Notes under the pieces: model-generated
Told to the model about the DNA's origin: nothing
The model's input: the letters and a program-made list of their open reading frames with translations, nothing else
Database searches by the model: none
Translations under genes and position numbers: made by a program
Assembly (NCBI GenBank): GCA_964483105.1
Contig: CAYZZU010000009.1
Location: forward strand, 20,133 to 84,132
DNA from: CAYZZU01 sp964483105
GTDB lineage: Bacteria > CG2-30-53-67
DNA length: 64,000 nt
Direction: 5' to 3'
Part shown: piece by piece, positions 8,593 to 17,224 of the stretch
Numbering within the stretch: position 1 is the first letter of the stretch
How the letters are laid out: each line of letters starts with the position of its first letter

Positions 8593-11500
8593 ATGCTAAG
8601 ACCTGATCCCAAACGATTCAACCTTCCGGAAAATCGGGTCGTCTTAAAAAACCTGGACTCCCTCATCCTCTCGCTTGCGCCTCATCCGGATTCGGAAGTT
8701 TTCCTTTTCAATATCCTGGATCGGGTCAAGGATTCCGCGAATCCGGAACAGGCCTTGAACTATCTCGAACAATTTCTCCACCAGGCCGACCCCACCGGAC
8801 CGATTTTCCCTCTTCTCCGGAATGATCGGTCCGCCCTGCGGATCCTTTGCACCCTTCTGGGAGCCAGTCCCTATCTCAGCCTGATCCTGATCCGCGATCC
8901 GGACCTGTTGTTGTGGCTGACTCAGAACCGCATATGGAACGCCCCGTTAAACCGCCGGAACCTCCTGGATGAGATTCTCACAGGATGTAAGGAGATCACG
9001 GATATCCGGGAGGCCTACCGGCTCCTGAGACAGGTGAAGAAACGTGAAATGCTCCGAATCGGCGCCCGGGACCTGACCGGCTTTTCCGAGGTAACCGAAA
9101 CCACGGAGACACTCACGATTCTCGCGGAAGCCACTCTGGAGGCGGCTTATCGGCTGTCCGAGCGTCATCTCCGGTCACGTTACGGCCCCCCACTCGTCCA
9201 AAATGAATCCGGAAGCGTTCATGAGTGCCGTTTTACCATCCTGGGGATGGGAAAACTCGGGGGAGAAGAGTTGAATTACAGCTCAGACGTCGATCTGCTG
9301 TATCTGTACGAATCGGACAATGGAGAAACAGGCGGTGTTTCCGACGGGGCGGGAGGCACACAGGGAAAGATTGCCCTCCCGGTCTATTACGCCCGCCTCT
9401 GCGAGCAGATTACCGACATGATGTCGGCCAACACCGAAGATGGTTTTGTCTTCCGCGTGGACCTCCGTCTTCGACCGGAAGGCGCCCAGGGTCCGGTCGC
9501 ATCCTCCCTGAGGAGCTATGAACTCTATTACGAATCCTTCGGCCGAACCTGGGAACGGGCCGCCCTCTTGAAATGCCGGCCGGTGGCGGGTGATCTCGCG
9601 CTGGGACGGGAATTCAACCGGATGTTGAAACCTTTCGTTTACCGGAAATACTTTGATTACGGCGCAATCGAGGAAATCAAGGAGATGAAACAAAAGATCG
9701 GTCAGACGCTTCGCCGGAAACAGGTTCGGGGATACAATGTCAAGCTCGGCGCCGGGGGAATCCGTGAAATCGAGTTTCTGGTTCAGTCCCTCCAACTGTT
9801 CTACGGAGGCCGGATTCCATGGGTCCGGGAAAGGAATTCTCTCCGAGCGCTTCACAGACTCTGCAGCAGGCAATTGATCACCTACGAAGACTATTCGGCC
9901 CTCTCCCGTGCCTACCTCTTCCTCCGAAACGTGGAGCATAAGATCCAGATCGAAAATCAACTGCAGACCCAGACCCTGCCGACAGACCCCGTAAAGGCCG
10001 GACAGCTGGCCCGACGGTGCGGATTTGCATCCCGCGAAACATTCCGGCGGGAACTTGAACGGCACCGGGACCGGGTCCGGGATCGTTTCAATCAGCTCCT
10101 GCACGGAAAAGAACCGACCGAGATGGAGGAAATATCGCCGTACCAGGGAGTAACCCGGGGGGTGCTGGAAGAGAAAGAGGCCGAACAGATCCTGACCTCC
10201 GCCGGATTTCAAAACCCCCGCCGGGCCCTGAAAAACCTCCGGACCTTAAGAGAGGGCCCGCCGTACGCCCACACCTCCTCCCGCGGAAGAACCCTCTTTC
10301 TGAAGATCGCCCCCTTCCTCCTGGAAAAAATCGTTGCCTCCCCCGATCCCGACATGGCGCTTGCCCACCTGGAACGATTTGTTACAAGTTATGGTGTAAA
10401 AGAAACCTTTTACGGGCTCCTGAATCAGAACAGGACAGCCGTCCAAAGCATGATCTCTCTCTTCAGCATGAGCGGCTATCTTGCCGGTCTCTTAATCCGC
10501 CATCCCGAAACCGTGGGGGTTCTCTTCGGGGAGGAACCCTGGCAACCCATCCCGTCACGCGAGGCACTTTGGAAGCAACTCCTGGAGGCACTGGACAAAC
10601 AGCCGTCCGGGCCTGCTCGAATCGATTTTCTGCGACGCTTCAAACATATGGAAGAGTTGAAGATCGGTCTGCGCGACATCCTTCTGAATCCGGAAGTCCC
10701 GACAACTTCGCGGGACCTCAGCCGCCTCGCCGATGTCTGTATCAGGGCGTCCTGCGCCCTGGCCCGACGGGACCTGACCGAAACGTACGGACCTCCCGGC
10801 TGCCCCTCGGGAGAAACCCCCGGTTTCTCCGTGCTGGCTGTGGGAAAACTCGGCTCCAGGGAACTCACTTATGGAGCCGACCTGGATCTCCTGTTTGTCT
10901 ATTCCGGGGACGGAGAATGCGCCGGAAAGAAACATCTTTCAAACAGAGATTTTTTTACCCGCATGGGAAGCCGCATCATCTCCATCCTCTCCTCCCTCAC
11001 GGGAGAAGGCCTCGCCTACAGGGTGGATCTTCGGTTACGCCCTCTCGGGGAAGACGGACCTCTCGTGCAACCGCTTCCCGGCTATATCGACTACCTCGAG
11101 AAAAATCTTCAGACCTGGGAGAAACAGGCCCTGACCCGCGCCCGGTTTTGTGCAGGGGATTCCGCCGTGGCCATGAAACTCATGGACCGGATTGAAAAAA
11201 TCCTCTTCCATCAAGCTCCGAATCCTAATCTGAAACAAGAAATTTTCAGGATGCGGATGCGGATTGAGAGGGAAAAGGCGCGGGAAACCGGCCAGGCCCT
11301 CTATTTCAAGACCGGTGCCGGAGGCCTGGTCGACATCGAATTTCTAATACAGTATCTGCAACTTCAATACGGGCGCAAGATCCCGGGTCTCCGTTTCGGA
11401 GATCCACTACATGTTCTCCATCAGGCCCGGATGTACGGCATACTGACCGAATCGGAAAAAAATCACCTAAAGGAAGCCTACCTCTTTCTCAGAAAGCTGG

Positions 11501-11718
11501 AAAACCGCGCCCGGATCGCCCAGGACCGCCCCGTCACCACCCTCTCCCCGGATCCGGTCAAGAACCGCCCGTTGGCCTTGAGAATGGGCTATTCAGGGGA
11601 AACACCGTCCGCCCCCGGAGAGACCCTCCTCGCTGACTATCACCGTCTGACCCGAAGGACACGAAAGATCTTTCTCCACCTCATGGGAACGGAAGAATCC
11701 GGCTGTGAAAAATATTGA
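8593..11718 (+). CDS. glnE: Bifunctional glutamine synthetase adenylyltransferase / adenylyl-removing enzyme
   Basis: Adds AMP to, and removes it from, glutamine synthetase in response to nitrogen status through PII. The 1041-residue protein contains both nucleotidyltransferase domains with the GlnE signatures: the removase GMGKLGGEELNYSSDVDLLYLY beginning near residue 217 and the transferase VGKLGSRELTYGADLDLLFVY near 750. Each is followed by DLRLRP and by the RxxKLGAGGIREIEFLVQ / KTGAGGLVDIEFLIQ helices of the PII-uridylyl GlnD-GlnE type domain. Slightly longer than the enterobacterial enzyme. The ATG at 8593 lacks a strong ribosome site, so the start is the least certain point. No glnA or glnB is seen in the window. 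Confidence 0.96.
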   Translation: MLRPDPKRFNLPENRVVLKNLDSLILSLAPHPDSEVFLFNILDRVKDSANPEQALNYLEQFLHQADPTGPIFPLLRNDRSALRILCTLLGASPYLSLILIRDPDLLLWLTQNRIWNAPLNRRNLLDEILTGCKEITDIREAYRLLRQVKKREMLRIGARDLTGFSEVTETTETLTILAEATLEAAYRLSERHLRSRYGPPLVQNESGSVHECRFTILGMGKLGGEELNYSSDVDLLYLYESDNGETGGVSDGAGGTQGKIALPVYYARLCEQITDMMSANTEDGFVFRVDLRLRPEGAQGPVASSLRSYELYYESFGRTWERAALLKCRPVAGDLALGREFNRMLKPFVYRKYFDYGAIEEIKEMKQKIGQTLRRKQVRGYNVKLGAGGIREIEFLVQSLQLFYGGRIPWVRERNSLRALHRLCSRQLITYEDYSALSRAYLFLRNVEHKIQIENQLQTQTLPTDPVKAGQLARRCGFASRETFRRELERHRDRVRDRFNQLLHGKEPTEMEEISPYQGVTRGVLEEKEAEQILTSAGFQNPRRALKNLRTLREGPPYAHTSSRGRTLFLKIAPFLLEKIVASPDPDMALAHLERFVTSYGVKETFYGLLNQNRTAVQSMISLFSMSGYLAGLLIRHPETVGVLFGEEPWQPIPSREALWKQLLEALDKQPSGPARIDFLRRFKHMEELKIGLRDILLNPEVPTTSRDLSRLADVCIRASCALARRDLTETYGPPGCPSGETPGFSVLAVGKLGSRELTYGADLDLLFVYSGDGECAGKKHLSNRDFFTRMGSRIISILSSLTGEGLAYRVDLRLRPLGEDGPLVQPLPGYIDYLEKNLQTWEKQALTRARFCAGDSAVAMKLMDRIEKILFHQAPNPNLKQEIFRMRMRIEREKARETGQALYFKTGAGGLVDIEFLIQYLQLQYGRKIPGLRFGDPLHVLHQARMYGILTESEKNHLKEAYLFLRKLENRARIAQDRPVTTLSPDPVKNRPLALRMGYSGETPSAPGETLLADYHRLTRRTRKIFLHLMGTEESGCEKY

Positions 11719-11743
11719 CAGAATTACGCCAGTGTTATATTTT
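11715..11743 (+). promoter_or_regulatory. Probable promoter of ilvE
   Basis: TTGACA at 11715-11720, overlapping the glnE stop, with TATTTT at 11738-11743 (17-bp spacer) or TATATT at 11736-11741 (15 bp). It lies 40 bp before the ilvE start. Confidence 0.5.
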
Positions 11744-11781
11744 CCCCGGGTTGTGTTTTTCAATCGAGAAAGGATAGTTCG

Positions 11782-12696
11782 ATGATTCAAGAGGCGTCAA
11801 AGATCTGGATGGACGGCAAGTTGGTTCCCTGGAGTGAGGCAAAGATCCACGTACTGACCCATACCCTGCACTACGGAATGGGGGTTTTCGAGGGAATCCG
11901 TTGTTATGAAATCAATGGAGGCTCGGCGGTTTTCAGACTCTCCGAGCATGTGGACCGGCTATTCGCCTCCACTCACATCATGGAGATCCAAATCCCCTTT
12001 TCCCGGGAAGAGATTCGGCAGGGCATCCTGGAAACGGTCCGGGAAAACAGCCTGTCCGAATGCTATATCCGTCCCCTCGTATTCATTGGTTACGGGGAGA
12101 TGGGACTTTACGTGAAGGAAAACCCGATCCGCGTATCGATCGCCGCCTGGCCCTGGGGAACCTATCTCGGAGAGGAAGGCCTGAAAAACGGGATTCGTGT
12201 CATGATCTCTTCCTACGCCCGCTCCCATGTGAACACGCTCATGACCAAGGCCAAGGCCTGCGGCGCCTATATCAACTCTCAATTAGCGAAACGGGAGGCC
12301 ATCCGGCACGGGTACAATGAGGCACTGCTTCTGGATACGGAAGGCTATGTCTCGGAGGGGCCGGGGGAAAATATTCTGATTGTTCGGAACGGCCGGATCA
12401 AAACCACGCCGCTCACATCCATCCTGGAAGGCATCACCCGAAACACCGTCATCACCCTCGCAGAGGAGGAAGGAATTCCGGTTCAGGAGGAACGCTTCAC
12501 CCGGGATGAACTCTACATCGCCGATGAGGCCTTTTTTGTGGGAACCGCTGCGGAGGTCACCCCCATCCGAGAGGTGGATGACCGTATCATCGGAACGGGA
12601 AGCCCCGGACCGATTACCCGGAAAATCCAGTCAAGCTACTTTGACGCCGTCCACGGCAAGAACGAAAACCACCCCGAATGGCTGGCGAGAATATGA
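11782..12696 (+). CDS. ilvE: Branched-chain amino acid aminotransferase
   Basis: Catalyses the last, reversible step of Val, Leu and Ile synthesis with PLP. 304 residues, the usual length for fold-type IV enzymes. Recognisable pieces are IWMDGKLVPWSEAKIHVL at the start, HYGMGVFEGIRCY, the PLP-lysine region TLMTKAKACGAYINSQ near residues 152-167, EALLLDTEGYVSEGPGENIL, and ITRNTVITLAEEEGIPV. The ATG at 11782 follows an AAAGGA ribosome site. Ends 2 bp from the convergent M48 protease gene, so the two share a transcription end region. Confidence 0.95.
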   Translation: MIQEASKIWMDGKLVPWSEAKIHVLTHTLHYGMGVFEGIRCYEINGGSAVFRLSEHVDRLFASTHIMEIQIPFSREEIRQGILETVRENSLSECYIRPLVFIGYGEMGLYVKENPIRVSIAAWPWGTYLGEEGLKNGIRVMISSYARSHVNTLMTKAKACGAYINSQLAKREAIRHGYNEALLLDTEGYVSEGPGENILIVRNGRIKTTPLTSILEGITRNTVITLAEEEGIPVQEERFTRDELYIADEAFFVGTAAEVTPIREVDDRIIGTGSPGPITRKIQSSYFDAVHGKNENHPEWLARI

Positions 12697-12697
12697 C

Positions 12698-13966
12698 CTA
12701 TTGCCCCACGGACGGCAGGCTCTCCCGCAACCCCCGGATCCTCCGGATCCGCTCCACCACGGGGGGATGGGAATCGTAGAAGGCGGCATACCAGGGATGG
12801 GGATGCAGATTGGAGAGATTATCCCGGGCGAGTTTCACAAGGGCGGTCGCAAGTCCCTCGGGGTCCCCCGTCATCCGGCAGGCAAACTCGTCCGCTTCTC
12901 TTTCGTAGTGCCGGGTCAGAAAACTGAAGAACGGCGTGAGCGGAAAAGAGATGATACTGTAGAGAAAACCGAGGATGACGAGCTTGGCGAAAAAGGAAGA
13001 GGGCGCAACCCCGAAAAAATCGGTCAAAAGATCCGTCCGGGTCAGCCGCCAGGCCAGATAGATCCCGGCGAACATCATGGCCTGTGAGAAAACAATTCCC
13101 TTGAAAAGGTGCTTCTTCTTCCAGTGCCCCGCCTCGTGGGCCAGGACGGCCACAACCTCCGAAGGATCGAGCTTCTCCAGAAGGGTATCAAAGAGAACGA
13201 TCCGTTTGACGTTTCCGATTCCGGTGAAGTAGGCATTCGTGTGCCGGCTCCGTCTTGACGCGTCCATCTTGAAGATCCGGCTGATCCGGATGCCCGCCGC
13301 ATCCATCAGGCCCCGGATCCTCTCCTCCAGTTCCGGATCGTTGAGAGGGGTATACTGATTGAAGAGCGGTTCGATCAGGTAGGGGGAGAGGTACATCATG
13401 AAAATGCCGAAGAGAAACAAAAATCCCCAGAGCCAGAGCCACCACTCCCCGGGACTCGACTTCACCAGCCAGAACGCCACACCCCCAAGAATCCCCAGCA
13501 GAATCGTGGAAAGGACCAGAGATTTGACCTGGTCGGCAATCCACAACCAGGGGGACTGGGTATTAAAACCGTATTTCTCTTCAATGTGGAATGTAGCGTA
13601 GAGGTCGAAAGGGATGGAGAGGAGGATCATGGTGTAGACCAGGAAGAGAAAAAAGAGAACCCCCGAAAGAATAAAGGAGTTGCTCAGGTCCAGAATCCAG
13701 CGGTTGTAAAGGGAGAGCAACCCGCCGAAGAGAAACAGGAGGATCATCAGATGTCCCATAGCCGACTCGAAAAAACCGAAACGGCTCGTTTCCACCGTAT
13801 AGTCCCGCGTCTTCCTCAGCAGTTCTTGATCGATCCGTCCTTCAAACTCCGGGGGAACCTCAGCGCCGTGGGCCTTGAGGTGCTTCAGGTTGAGGTATTT
13901 CAGACCATAGCCGAAAGATACGACCGCCACATAGAGAAAAAAGAACAAGATCCGCATAAGATCCAA
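12698..13966 (-). CDS. M48 family zinc metallopeptidase (Ste24/CAAX protease-like)
   Basis: A 422-residue inner-membrane protease. The zinc motif HEAGH is at residues 277-281 (in VVAVLAHEAGHWKKK), the third ligand region EREADEFACRMTG lies about 80 residues later, and several hydrophobic helices precede and follow the catalytic domain. The N-terminal half (EKYGFNTQSPWLWIADQVKS) matches the Ste24-type M48A branch rather than the shorter HtpX branch. Bacterial members degrade or process membrane proteins; no prenylated substrate should be assumed. Convergent with ilvE. Confidence 0.93.
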   Translation of the reverse strand: MDLMRILFFFLYVAVVSFGYGLKYLNLKHLKAHGAEVPPEFEGRIDQELLRKTRDYTVETSRFGFFESAMGHLMILLFLFGGLLSLYNRWILDLSNSFILSGVLFFLFLVYTMILLSIPFDLYATFHIEEKYGFNTQSPWLWIADQVKSLVLSTILLGILGGVAFWLVKSSPGEWWLWLWGFLFLFGIFMMYLSPYLIEPLFNQYTPLNDPELEERIRGLMDAAGIRISRIFKMDASRRSRHTNAYFTGIGNVKRIVLFDTLLEKLDPSEVVAVLAHEAGHWKKKHLFKGIVFSQAMMFAGIYLAWRLTRTDLLTDFFGVAPSSFFAKLVILGFLYSIISFPLTPFFSFLTRHYEREADEFACRMTGDPEGLATALVKLARDNLSNLHPHPWYAAFYDSHPPVVERIRRIRGLRESLPSVGQ

Positions 13967-14051
13967 AGATGGATGGCCCCTTTTGAAAAGAAGGGAGAAT
14001 GGAATTCCTGGTCAGCCCGAACTCCCGGGCATTTTCTCGAACGCTTTCTTT

Positions 14052-14085
14052 AAAAAAAAGCTCCATGATTTCCCATGGAGCTTTT
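14052..14085 (-). terminator. Rho-independent terminator of the cold-shock gene
   Basis: On the minus strand AAAAGCTCCATG (14085-14074) pairs with CATGGAGCTTTT (14067-14056) around a 6-nt loop and runs into eight T residues (14059-14052). It lies 25 bp after the csp stop codon. Confidence 0.9.
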
Positions 14086-14109
14086 CGGTTCATAACGCTT
14101 CTTCAAGAA

Positions 14110-14310
14110 TTAGATCTTGGTCACTCTGGAGGCCTGAGGACCTTTCTGTCCCTGGGTCACTTCAAATCTGACCTTCTGACCTTCTTCCAGGGTCTTGAAG
14201 CCTTCATCCTGGATCTCGGAAAAATGGACGAACACGTCGGGACCATTATCCTGTTCAATGAAACCAAACCCCTTGCCATCGTTGAACCACTTTACTGTAC
14301 CTTCCGACAT
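14110..14310 (-). CDS. Cold-shock domain protein (CspA family)
   Basis: 66 residues, the standard CSD length, with both RNA-binding motifs: GKGFGFI (RNP1, about 13-19) and VFVHF (RNP2, about 27-31). Starts MSEGTVKWFN. The ATG at 14310 has the strong ribosome site AAGGAGA; an upstream in-frame ATG at 14352 would add 14 unrelated residues. It acts as a single-stranded RNA/DNA chaperone. A single transcription unit with its own promoter, a 150-nt structured leader and a terminator. Confidence 0.96.
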   Translation of the reverse strand: MSEGTVKWFNDGKGFGFIEQDNGPDVFVHFSEIQDEGFKTLEEGQKVRFEVTQGQKGPQASRVTKI

Positions 14311-14375
14311 TATTTTTCTCCTTCGTCGTTCAGCATTCAAACAACCACCCAATGTGCAGTTTCGACCGGTTACCC

Positions 14376-14412
14376 AAAAAAAACCGCACAGCTTTCGTAG
14401 TCTGTGCGGTTT
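14376..14412 (-). promoter_or_regulatory. Terminator-like hairpin inside the csp leader (possible attenuator or thermosensor)
   Basis: On the minus strand AAACCGCACAG (14412-14402) and CTGTGCGGTTT (14391-14381) form an 11-bp perfect stem with a 10-nt loop, followed by T residues to 14376: an intrinsic terminator by sequence. It lies about 47 nt after the expected transcript start and 66 nt before the csp start codon. An upstream GGGTTGTGCAG (14450-14440) can pair with the stem's left arm (7 of 8 positions) or with CTGCACA at 14359-14353, offering alternative folds. Confidence 0.65.
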
Positions 14413-14465
14413 ATCTTTGACTTATTCACGATGATATATCTGCACAACCCATAACTTGAACGCTA

Positions 14466-14494
14466 AGTAGACCACAAACAGATCCTGGTGTCAA
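14466..14494 (-). promoter_or_regulatory. Promoter of the csp transcript
   Basis: Minus-strand TTGACA (14494-14489), 17-bp spacer, TCTACT (14471-14466). The -35 is perfect and the -10 is fair. The predicted transcript starts near 14459, giving a leader of about 150 nt. The stretch 14495-14732 holds no gene, only the small hairpin at 14553-14571. Confidence 0.65.
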
Positions 14495-14552
14495 GGAAAT
14501 TCTTTTCCAGGGACTTCCCCCAATTTTTTATGTGGTGATTCAGGTCCTGTCC

Positions 14553-14571
14553 GGCGGGGTGGAACCCCGCC
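14553..14571. repeat. Small REP-like palindrome, copy 1
   Basis: GGCGGGGT, a 3-nt loop and ACCCCGCC make a perfect 8-bp hairpin. The phrase around it (gtcctgtccggcgggg) resembles the hairpin at 63691-63707 after lemA, so both may belong to a dispersed REP-like family. Confidence 0.45.
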
Positions 14572-14732
14572 CTGCAAAACTGAAAATCAAAACCCGATCA
14601 CCCCTTCTCCCGGCTTTCTGATCCAATGGCAGGTAACCTTCTCCTCGCTTCCCGGCTTTGCTAACACCCGTGTAGCCCGCAGCAGATTCCGCCTCTCTCT
14701 CAATGGAAGGAGATTTCACTCTGAAAAGTCAT

Positions 14733-14819
14733 TGGTGCCGGAGGCCGGAATCGAACCGGCACGGGGTCGCCCCCGCGGGATTTTGAGTCCCGTGCGTCTA
14801 CCAATTTCACCACTCCGGC
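14733..14819 (-). tRNA. tRNA-Leu (anticodon CAA)
   Basis: An 87-nt minus-strand class II tRNA. Acceptor GCCGGAG pairs with CTCCGGC, the D arm has GGTGAAATTGGTAGACGC, the anticodon loop is CTCAAAA giving CAA for UUG codons, a long variable arm follows (GCGGGGGCGACCCCGT region), the T loop is GGTTCGATTCC, and CCA is encoded at 14733-14735. Confidence 0.96.
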
Positions 14820-14943
14820 TGGAGGATCTTGTCTTCATGAGTAAATTACACAGAGAATACTCTCTTGTCAAGAAAGTTTGTCCGGTTTCCCTGACCGGAT
14901 CTTCTTTGTTTCCCTGCGGTTTTGTCTGCCCGGAACTAACAGG

Positions 14944-14972
14944 TTGCTTTCAAATCCTCCTTTGACTATAAT
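14944..14972 (+). promoter_or_regulatory. Promoter upstream of the GH57 gene
   Basis: TTGCTT at 14944-14949, 17-bp spacer, perfect TATAAT at 14967-14972, 47 bp before the ATG at 15020. Confidence 0.7.
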
Positions 14973-15019
14973 CACCTCGGATTTGTATTCATTCCGGAAA
15001 ACCTTACCTGGAGAATCGG

Positions 15020-17212
15020 ATGGGTCAAAAGGTCACCCTGTTGCTGGCGATCCACAACCATCAGCCGGTGGGGAACTTTCCCCACGTCCTGGAAGAAGCC
15101 TATCAGCGATCTTATCTCCCATTTCTCCAGATCCTGGGGGAAAACCCTCACATCCGTCTCACGCTGCACTATTCGGGCTTCCTGTTGGAATGGCTGAAGG
15201 GAAATCATCCGGAGTTTATCCGGGAAATCCGGGAACTGGTTGAAGCGAATCGGGTGGAGATTATGTCCGGGGGGTTTTATGAACCGATCCTGACAACTCT
15301 GTACGACTCGGATACGCAGGGACAAATCCGGAAGCTCTCTTCTTTTATAAAGAAGACCTTCGGAACGACCCCGAGGGGGATCTGGCTTGCCGAACGTGTC
15401 TGGGAGCCTCATCTGGCCGGAGCACTGAACAAGGCGGGGGCCGAGTATATCGTCATGGACGACCACCACTTCAGGATGGCGGGTTTGAAAGAGGAGGAGC
15501 TCCACGGTTACTATCTCACGGAGGAGCAAGGAAGAATCCTGAAGGTGTTTCCGGGAAGTGAGCGGCTCCGCTACCTGATCCCTTTCCATCCGGTCGAGGA
15601 GACCCTTGCTTTTCTCGATTCGTTGAAACAGCGCGATGCGGACCCGCTGGCCATCATGGGAGACGATGGAGAGAAATTCGGGGTCTGGCCCGGAACCTTC
15701 GAGAGTGTCTATGAAAAGGGCTGGCTTTCCGACTTCTTCACGGCCCTCCGTGAAAATCTGGACTGGATCGATATCCAGCTCTTCTCGGAGATCCTCGACA
15801 GCCATCCTCCTCTGGGACGCATCTATCTTCCCACTTCTTCCTATATGGAGATGGCGGAATGGTCGCTCCTGCCCGGCGCCCTGGAGGATTTCCGCGTCTT
15901 GAAGGAAGAGCTCAGGAAGGCGCATCTGGAGGAAAAGGCCAAGCCGTTCCTGTCCGGAGGGTTCTGGAGGAACTTCTTTTCCAAATATCCCGAAAGCAAC
16001 CGGATGCATAAGAAAATGCTGGCCGTGAGCGAGAAGATCCATCACCTTCCGGAGGGGAACAGCAAGGAGCAGGCGCTGGACGAGTTGTGGCAGGGGCAGT
16101 GCAATGATGCCTATTGGCACGGGATCTTCGGGGGGCTCTATCTTCCCCATCTGCGGTCAAGTATCTACGAACACCTGATCCGGGCGGAGGATCTGGCCGA
16201 CCGGGTGCTTCACCCGGAAGCCGGATCCTGGATCGAGGCGTCCTGTTCTGATACCGACAAGAACGGAGAGAACGAGATCGTCCTGCGTTCAGATCGATAT
16301 ACAGTCACCGTGGATCCCGCCCGGGGCGGTACAATCATCGGGTTGGATTTCAAACCCTCCGCGTTCAATCTCCAGGATACCTTAACCCGTGCTCCGGAGG
16401 CCTACCATCAAGAGATCCTGAACGCGTCGACCTTGTCGGAGGATGAAAACGGAGTGAAGACGATCCACGAACGATGTGTGGCCAAGGAAAAGGGGCTGGC
16501 GGATCAAATTATCTATGATCCCTATCCGCGGGATTCCTGGATCGATCACTTCCTGGATCCGAACGAGACGATCGAAGCCTTCCGAACGGGGCGATACAGA
16601 GAGCTGGGGGACTTCGTGCGGGGAAGGTTTTCCTACACCCTTTCGGACCGTCCGGTGGATGCCGTACTGGAGATGGAACGGAAAGGATTCGTCCAGACCA
16701 CCGGAGAGGCGGGTGAAAAACAGGAAATACGGATCTGCAAGGGAATCCACGGAAGGGCGGGTGACGGAACGCTGAATCTTCACTACCGGATTACGAATCC
16801 GGGCGGGGCCCCTTTCCGGACCCGTTTCGGTGTGGAATTCAACCTGACTCTTCTCGCCGGGCATGCCCCGGATCGGTACTACCTGATCAACGGCAGACCA
16901 CCTTCCGAGCCGTGGCTTTCCAGTATCGGGGAGACACGCGGGGTTTCTTCCGCCAGTCTGAAAGATGAATGGAAGGGGATTCAGGTAACCCTTCTCCTGA
17001 ACCGTCCCGGGCTCTTGTGGCGGTTTCCGATCGAAACCGTTTCCCAGTCCGAAGGAGGGTTTGAAAGGGTCTACCAGGGGTCGAGTCTCCTGTTCCTGTG
17101 GGATCTCCGTCTGGATCGCGGGGCCGGTCTGGATCTTGAAATCAAAATCATGTTGTCGGTCCTGCCGGAAGAAGAAAAGAGCCGGCCCCGCCTGAATTCC
17201 TCAAACTCGTAG
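15020..17212 (+). CDS. GH57 glycoside hydrolase, 4-alpha-glucanotransferase/amylase type
   Basis: 730 residues. The GH57 conserved regions appear in order: HNHQPVGNF (about 12-20), the nucleophile region GIWLAERVWEP with E125, and the acid/base region IMGDDGEKFG at about 212-221. The C-terminal half (about 420-720) is the beta-rich DUF1925/1926-type domain seen in the 4-alpha-glucanotransferase branch. Such enzymes rearrange or hydrolyse alpha-1,4-glucans. No signal peptide is seen, so it is probably cytoplasmic and acts on stored glycogen, in line with glgA and galU elsewhere in the window. Followed after 12 bp by the FG-GAP protein. Confidence 0.9.
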   Translation: MGQKVTLLLAIHNHQPVGNFPHVLEEAYQRSYLPFLQILGENPHIRLTLHYSGFLLEWLKGNHPEFIREIRELVEANRVEIMSGGFYEPILTTLYDSDTQGQIRKLSSFIKKTFGTTPRGIWLAERVWEPHLAGALNKAGAEYIVMDDHHFRMAGLKEEELHGYYLTEEQGRILKVFPGSERLRYLIPFHPVEETLAFLDSLKQRDADPLAIMGDDGEKFGVWPGTFESVYEKGWLSDFFTALRENLDWIDIQLFSEILDSHPPLGRIYLPTSSYMEMAEWSLLPGALEDFRVLKEELRKAHLEEKAKPFLSGGFWRNFFSKYPESNRMHKKMLAVSEKIHHLPEGNSKEQALDELWQGQCNDAYWHGIFGGLYLPHLRSSIYEHLIRAEDLADRVLHPEAGSWIEASCSDTDKNGENEIVLRSDRYTVTVDPARGGTIIGLDFKPSAFNLQDTLTRAPEAYHQEILNASTLSEDENGVKTIHERCVAKEKGLADQIIYDPYPRDSWIDHFLDPNETIEAFRTGRYRELGDFVRGRFSYTLSDRPVDAVLEMERKGFVQTTGEAGEKQEIRICKGIHGRAGDGTLNLHYRITNPGGAPFRTRFGVEFNLTLLAGHAPDRYYLINGRPPSEPWLSSIGETRGVSSASLKDEWKGIQVTLLLNRPGLLWRFPIETVSQSEGGFERVYQGSSLLFLWDLRLDRGAGLDLEIKIMLSVLPEEEKSRPRLNSSNS

Positions 17213-17224
17213 AAGGAGCCGTAC

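Noticed and set aside
14972..16150. 392-residue minus-strand frame
   Set aside because: Antisense to the GH57 gene, whose conserved regions are clear on the plus strand.
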